Program-made: the position numbers and the translations under genes
Notes under the pieces: model-generated
Told to the model about the DNA's origin: nothing
Databases searched by the model: none
Seen by the model: the letters and a program-made list of their open reading frames with translations, nothing else
Part shown: positions 6,075-7,324 of the stretch, one piece after another
How the letters are laid out: each line of letters starts with the position of its first letter
Numbering within the stretch: the stretch's first letter is position 1
Source: Tidjanibacter sp.
GTDB lineage: Bacteria > Bacteroidota > Bacteroidia > Bacteroidales > Rikenellaceae
NCBI GenBank assembly: GCA_017547065.1
Contig: JAFYRC010000258.1
Location: forward strand, 1-7,324
DNA length: 7,324 nt
Reading direction: 5' to 3'

Positions 6075-7324
6075 ATGAAACTTTGGAACAAAGGTTTTGA
6101 GCCCGACAAGGCCATTGAGGAGTACACCGTAGGCAACGACCGCCTGCTGGACCTTCGCTTGGCGCAGTATGACATCGAGGGCTCGATGGCCCACATCAAG
6201 ATGCTCGAAACAATCGGACTGCTCGAAAAGAGTGAGTTGGAGGTGCTCCTTGGTGCCCTGGCAGAATTGTTGGAGGAGGCCAAGAGGGGTGACTTCGTGA
6301 TTGAGGAGGGCGTGGAGGATGTTCACTCGCAGGTGGAGTTGATGCTCACCCGCCGACTTGGCGACGTGGGTAAGAAGATCCACTCGGGACGCTCCCGCAA
6401 CGACCAAGTGCTGGTCGACCTGAAACTCTTCCTGCGCGAGGAGTTGAAGCACATCGCCGGGGAGGTCTTCGCCCTCTTTGAGCGCCTGCAGGCCCGCTCC
6501 GAGCAGCACAAAGAGGTGCTGATGCCGGGCTACACCCACCTGCAAATCGCCATGCCGTCGTCGTTTGGCCTCTGGTTTGGCGCCTATGCCGAGACGCTCA
6601 TCGACGATATGCGCCTCTTGGTTGCCGCCTACGACATCGCCAACCAGAATCCGCTCGGCTCGGCCGCCGGTTACGGCTCGTCGTTCCCGCTCGACCGCAC
6701 GATGACGACCCGCCTGATGGGCTTCGAGACGCTGCACTACAATGTCGTGGCCGCACAGATGAGCCGCGGCAAGAGCGAGCGTGCCGCCGCCAATGCCATC
6801 GCCGCCATCGCCGCCACCGTAGGCCGCATGGCGATGGATCTGTGCCTCTTCATGAGCCAGAATTTCGGCTTCGTGAAGTTGCCCGACAACCTCACGACCG
6901 GCTCGTCGATCATGCCCCACAAGAAGAATCCCGATGTCTTCGAGATCATGCGTGGCCGTTGCAACCGTCTGCAGGCACTCCCCAACGAGATGGCGCTGCT
7001 GCTGACCAACCTCCCCGTGGGTTACCACCGCGAGATGCAGCTCCTGAAGGATATCCTCTTCCCGGCCACAACCGAACTGATTCGCACCCTGCAAATGGCT
7101 GACTTCATGCTCGCCAACCTGACCATCAACGAGCAGATTCTCGACGATGCGAAGTACGACTACCTCTTCACGGTCGAGGATGTCAACCGCCTCGCCCTGT
7201 CGGGTGTTCCGTTCCGCGAGGCCTACCGCGAGGTGGGTATGCAGGTGCAGCGTGGCGAATACCAGCCCACGCGCGAGGTGCACCACACCCACGAGGGTTC
7301 GATCGGCAACCTCTGCACCGAGGA
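6075..7324 (+). CDS. argH: Argininosuccinate lyase, 3'-truncated
   Basis: Splits argininosuccinate into arginine and fumarate, the last step of the pathway. The frame is open to the right edge: 416 full codons, so roughly 30 residues are missing if the length is the usual ~445. Fumarase/aspartase-superfamily marks are visible: TVGNDRLLDLRL near the N-terminus, VEDVHSQVE, SGRSRNDQV (residues 104-112), PGYTHLQ with His155 (an active-site histidine), NPLGSAAGYGSSFPLDR, and the signature TGSSIMPHKKNPD (275-287), whose flexible loop carries the catalytic serine, Ser277 or Ser278. The ATG at 6075 follows argE' by 9 nt with no Shine-Dalgarno sequence. Codon use changes inside the gene: up to about 6380 it resembles the upstream genes, and after that ATC, GTC and CCG codons rise sharply. 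The reading frame and conserved motifs remain intact across that point, so the protein is predicted functional. Confidence 0.95.
   Translation, partial: MKLWNKGFEPDKAIEEYTVGNDRLLDLRLAQYDIEGSMAHIKMLETIGLLEKSELEVLLGALAELLEEAKRGDFVIEEGVEDVHSQVELMLTRRLGDVGKKIHSGRSRNDQVLVDLKLFLREELKHIAGEVFALFERLQARSEQHKEVLMPGYTHLQIAMPSSFGLWFGAYAETLIDDMRLLVAAYDIANQNPLGSAAGYGSSFPLDRTMTTRLMGFETLHYNVVAAQMSRGKSERAAANAIAAIAATVGRMAMDLCLFMSQNFGFVKLPDNLTTGSSIMPHKKNPDVFEIMRGRCNRLQALPNEMALLLTNLPVGYHREMQLLKDILFPATTELIRTLQMADFMLANLTINEQILDDAKYDYLFTVEDVNRLALSGVPFREAYREVGMQVQRGEYQPTREVHHTHEGSIGNLCTE

Noticed and set aside
6050..6077. Possible promoter (TTTG followed by AT-rich DNA) before argH
   Set aside because: The AT-rich stretch does not fit TAnnTTTG and spacing from the TTTG is too short; argH most likely belongs to the same transcript.
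2075..6084. argD and argH both begin with ATGAAACTTT
   Set aside because: Ten shared bases encode Met-Lys-Leu, a common start, and the proteins are unrelated afterwards. Most likely chance plus preference for A-rich early codons.
6069..7292. 407-codon open frame on the - strand opposite argH
   Set aside because: Lies wholly over argH, whose conserved motifs run throughout. The translation is rich in His, Glu and Val with no family resemblance; an antisense shadow.
1..7324. Mobile element, CRISPR array, tRNA, riboswitch or terminator
   Set aside because: Almost all of the window is filled by the seven arg genes, gaps are at most 20 nt, and no inverted repeats, direct repeat arrays or hairpin-plus-T runs were seen.

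Overview
The window is a compact, one-directional arginine-biosynthesis operon, all on the + strand, from a member of the Bacteroidota, most likely a GC-rich Bacteroidales (an Alistipes/Rikenellaceae-like origin is possible but not proven). The main evidence is the carbamoyltransferase. It is not an ordinary ornithine carbamoyltransferase but the ArgF' type first characterised in Bacteroides fragilis as N-succinyl-L-ornithine carbamoyltransferase. Near-absence of Shine-Dalgarno sequences ahead of the genes fits the same phylum.

Layout: argG (5' end outside the window, 2-1102), argC (1113-2075), argD (2075-3202), argF' (3223-4179), argB (4179-4970), argE' (4983-6065) and argH (6075 to beyond the right edge). 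Gaps are 20 nt or less, and argC/argD and argF'/argB overlap by one base (TAATG). No intergenic stretch is long enough to hide another gene, and I see no tRNA, rRNA, insertion sequence, CRISPR array or terminator. The operon promoter, and any ArgR operator, must lie upstream of the window.

Pathway: ArgB phosphorylates an N-acylated glutamate, ArgC reduces it to the semialdehyde, and ArgD transaminates it to N-acyl-ornithine. ArgF' carbamoylates this directly to N-acyl-citrulline, ArgE' removes the acyl group to give citrulline, and ArgG and ArgH convert citrulline to arginine. Every step from N-acyl-glutamate to arginine is encoded here. The enzyme that first acylates glutamate is not in the window.

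I do not see an undescribed system. The points worth a second look are: (1) alanine at position 90 of ArgF', the residue known to decide succinyl versus acetyl specificity, with two further Pro-to-Ala differences in the proline-rich loop; (2) an abrupt change in codon use inside argH from about position 6380-6530 onward, suggesting a recombinant or chimeric gene; (3) an ArgB that appears to lack the elements of arginine-inhibited kinases.
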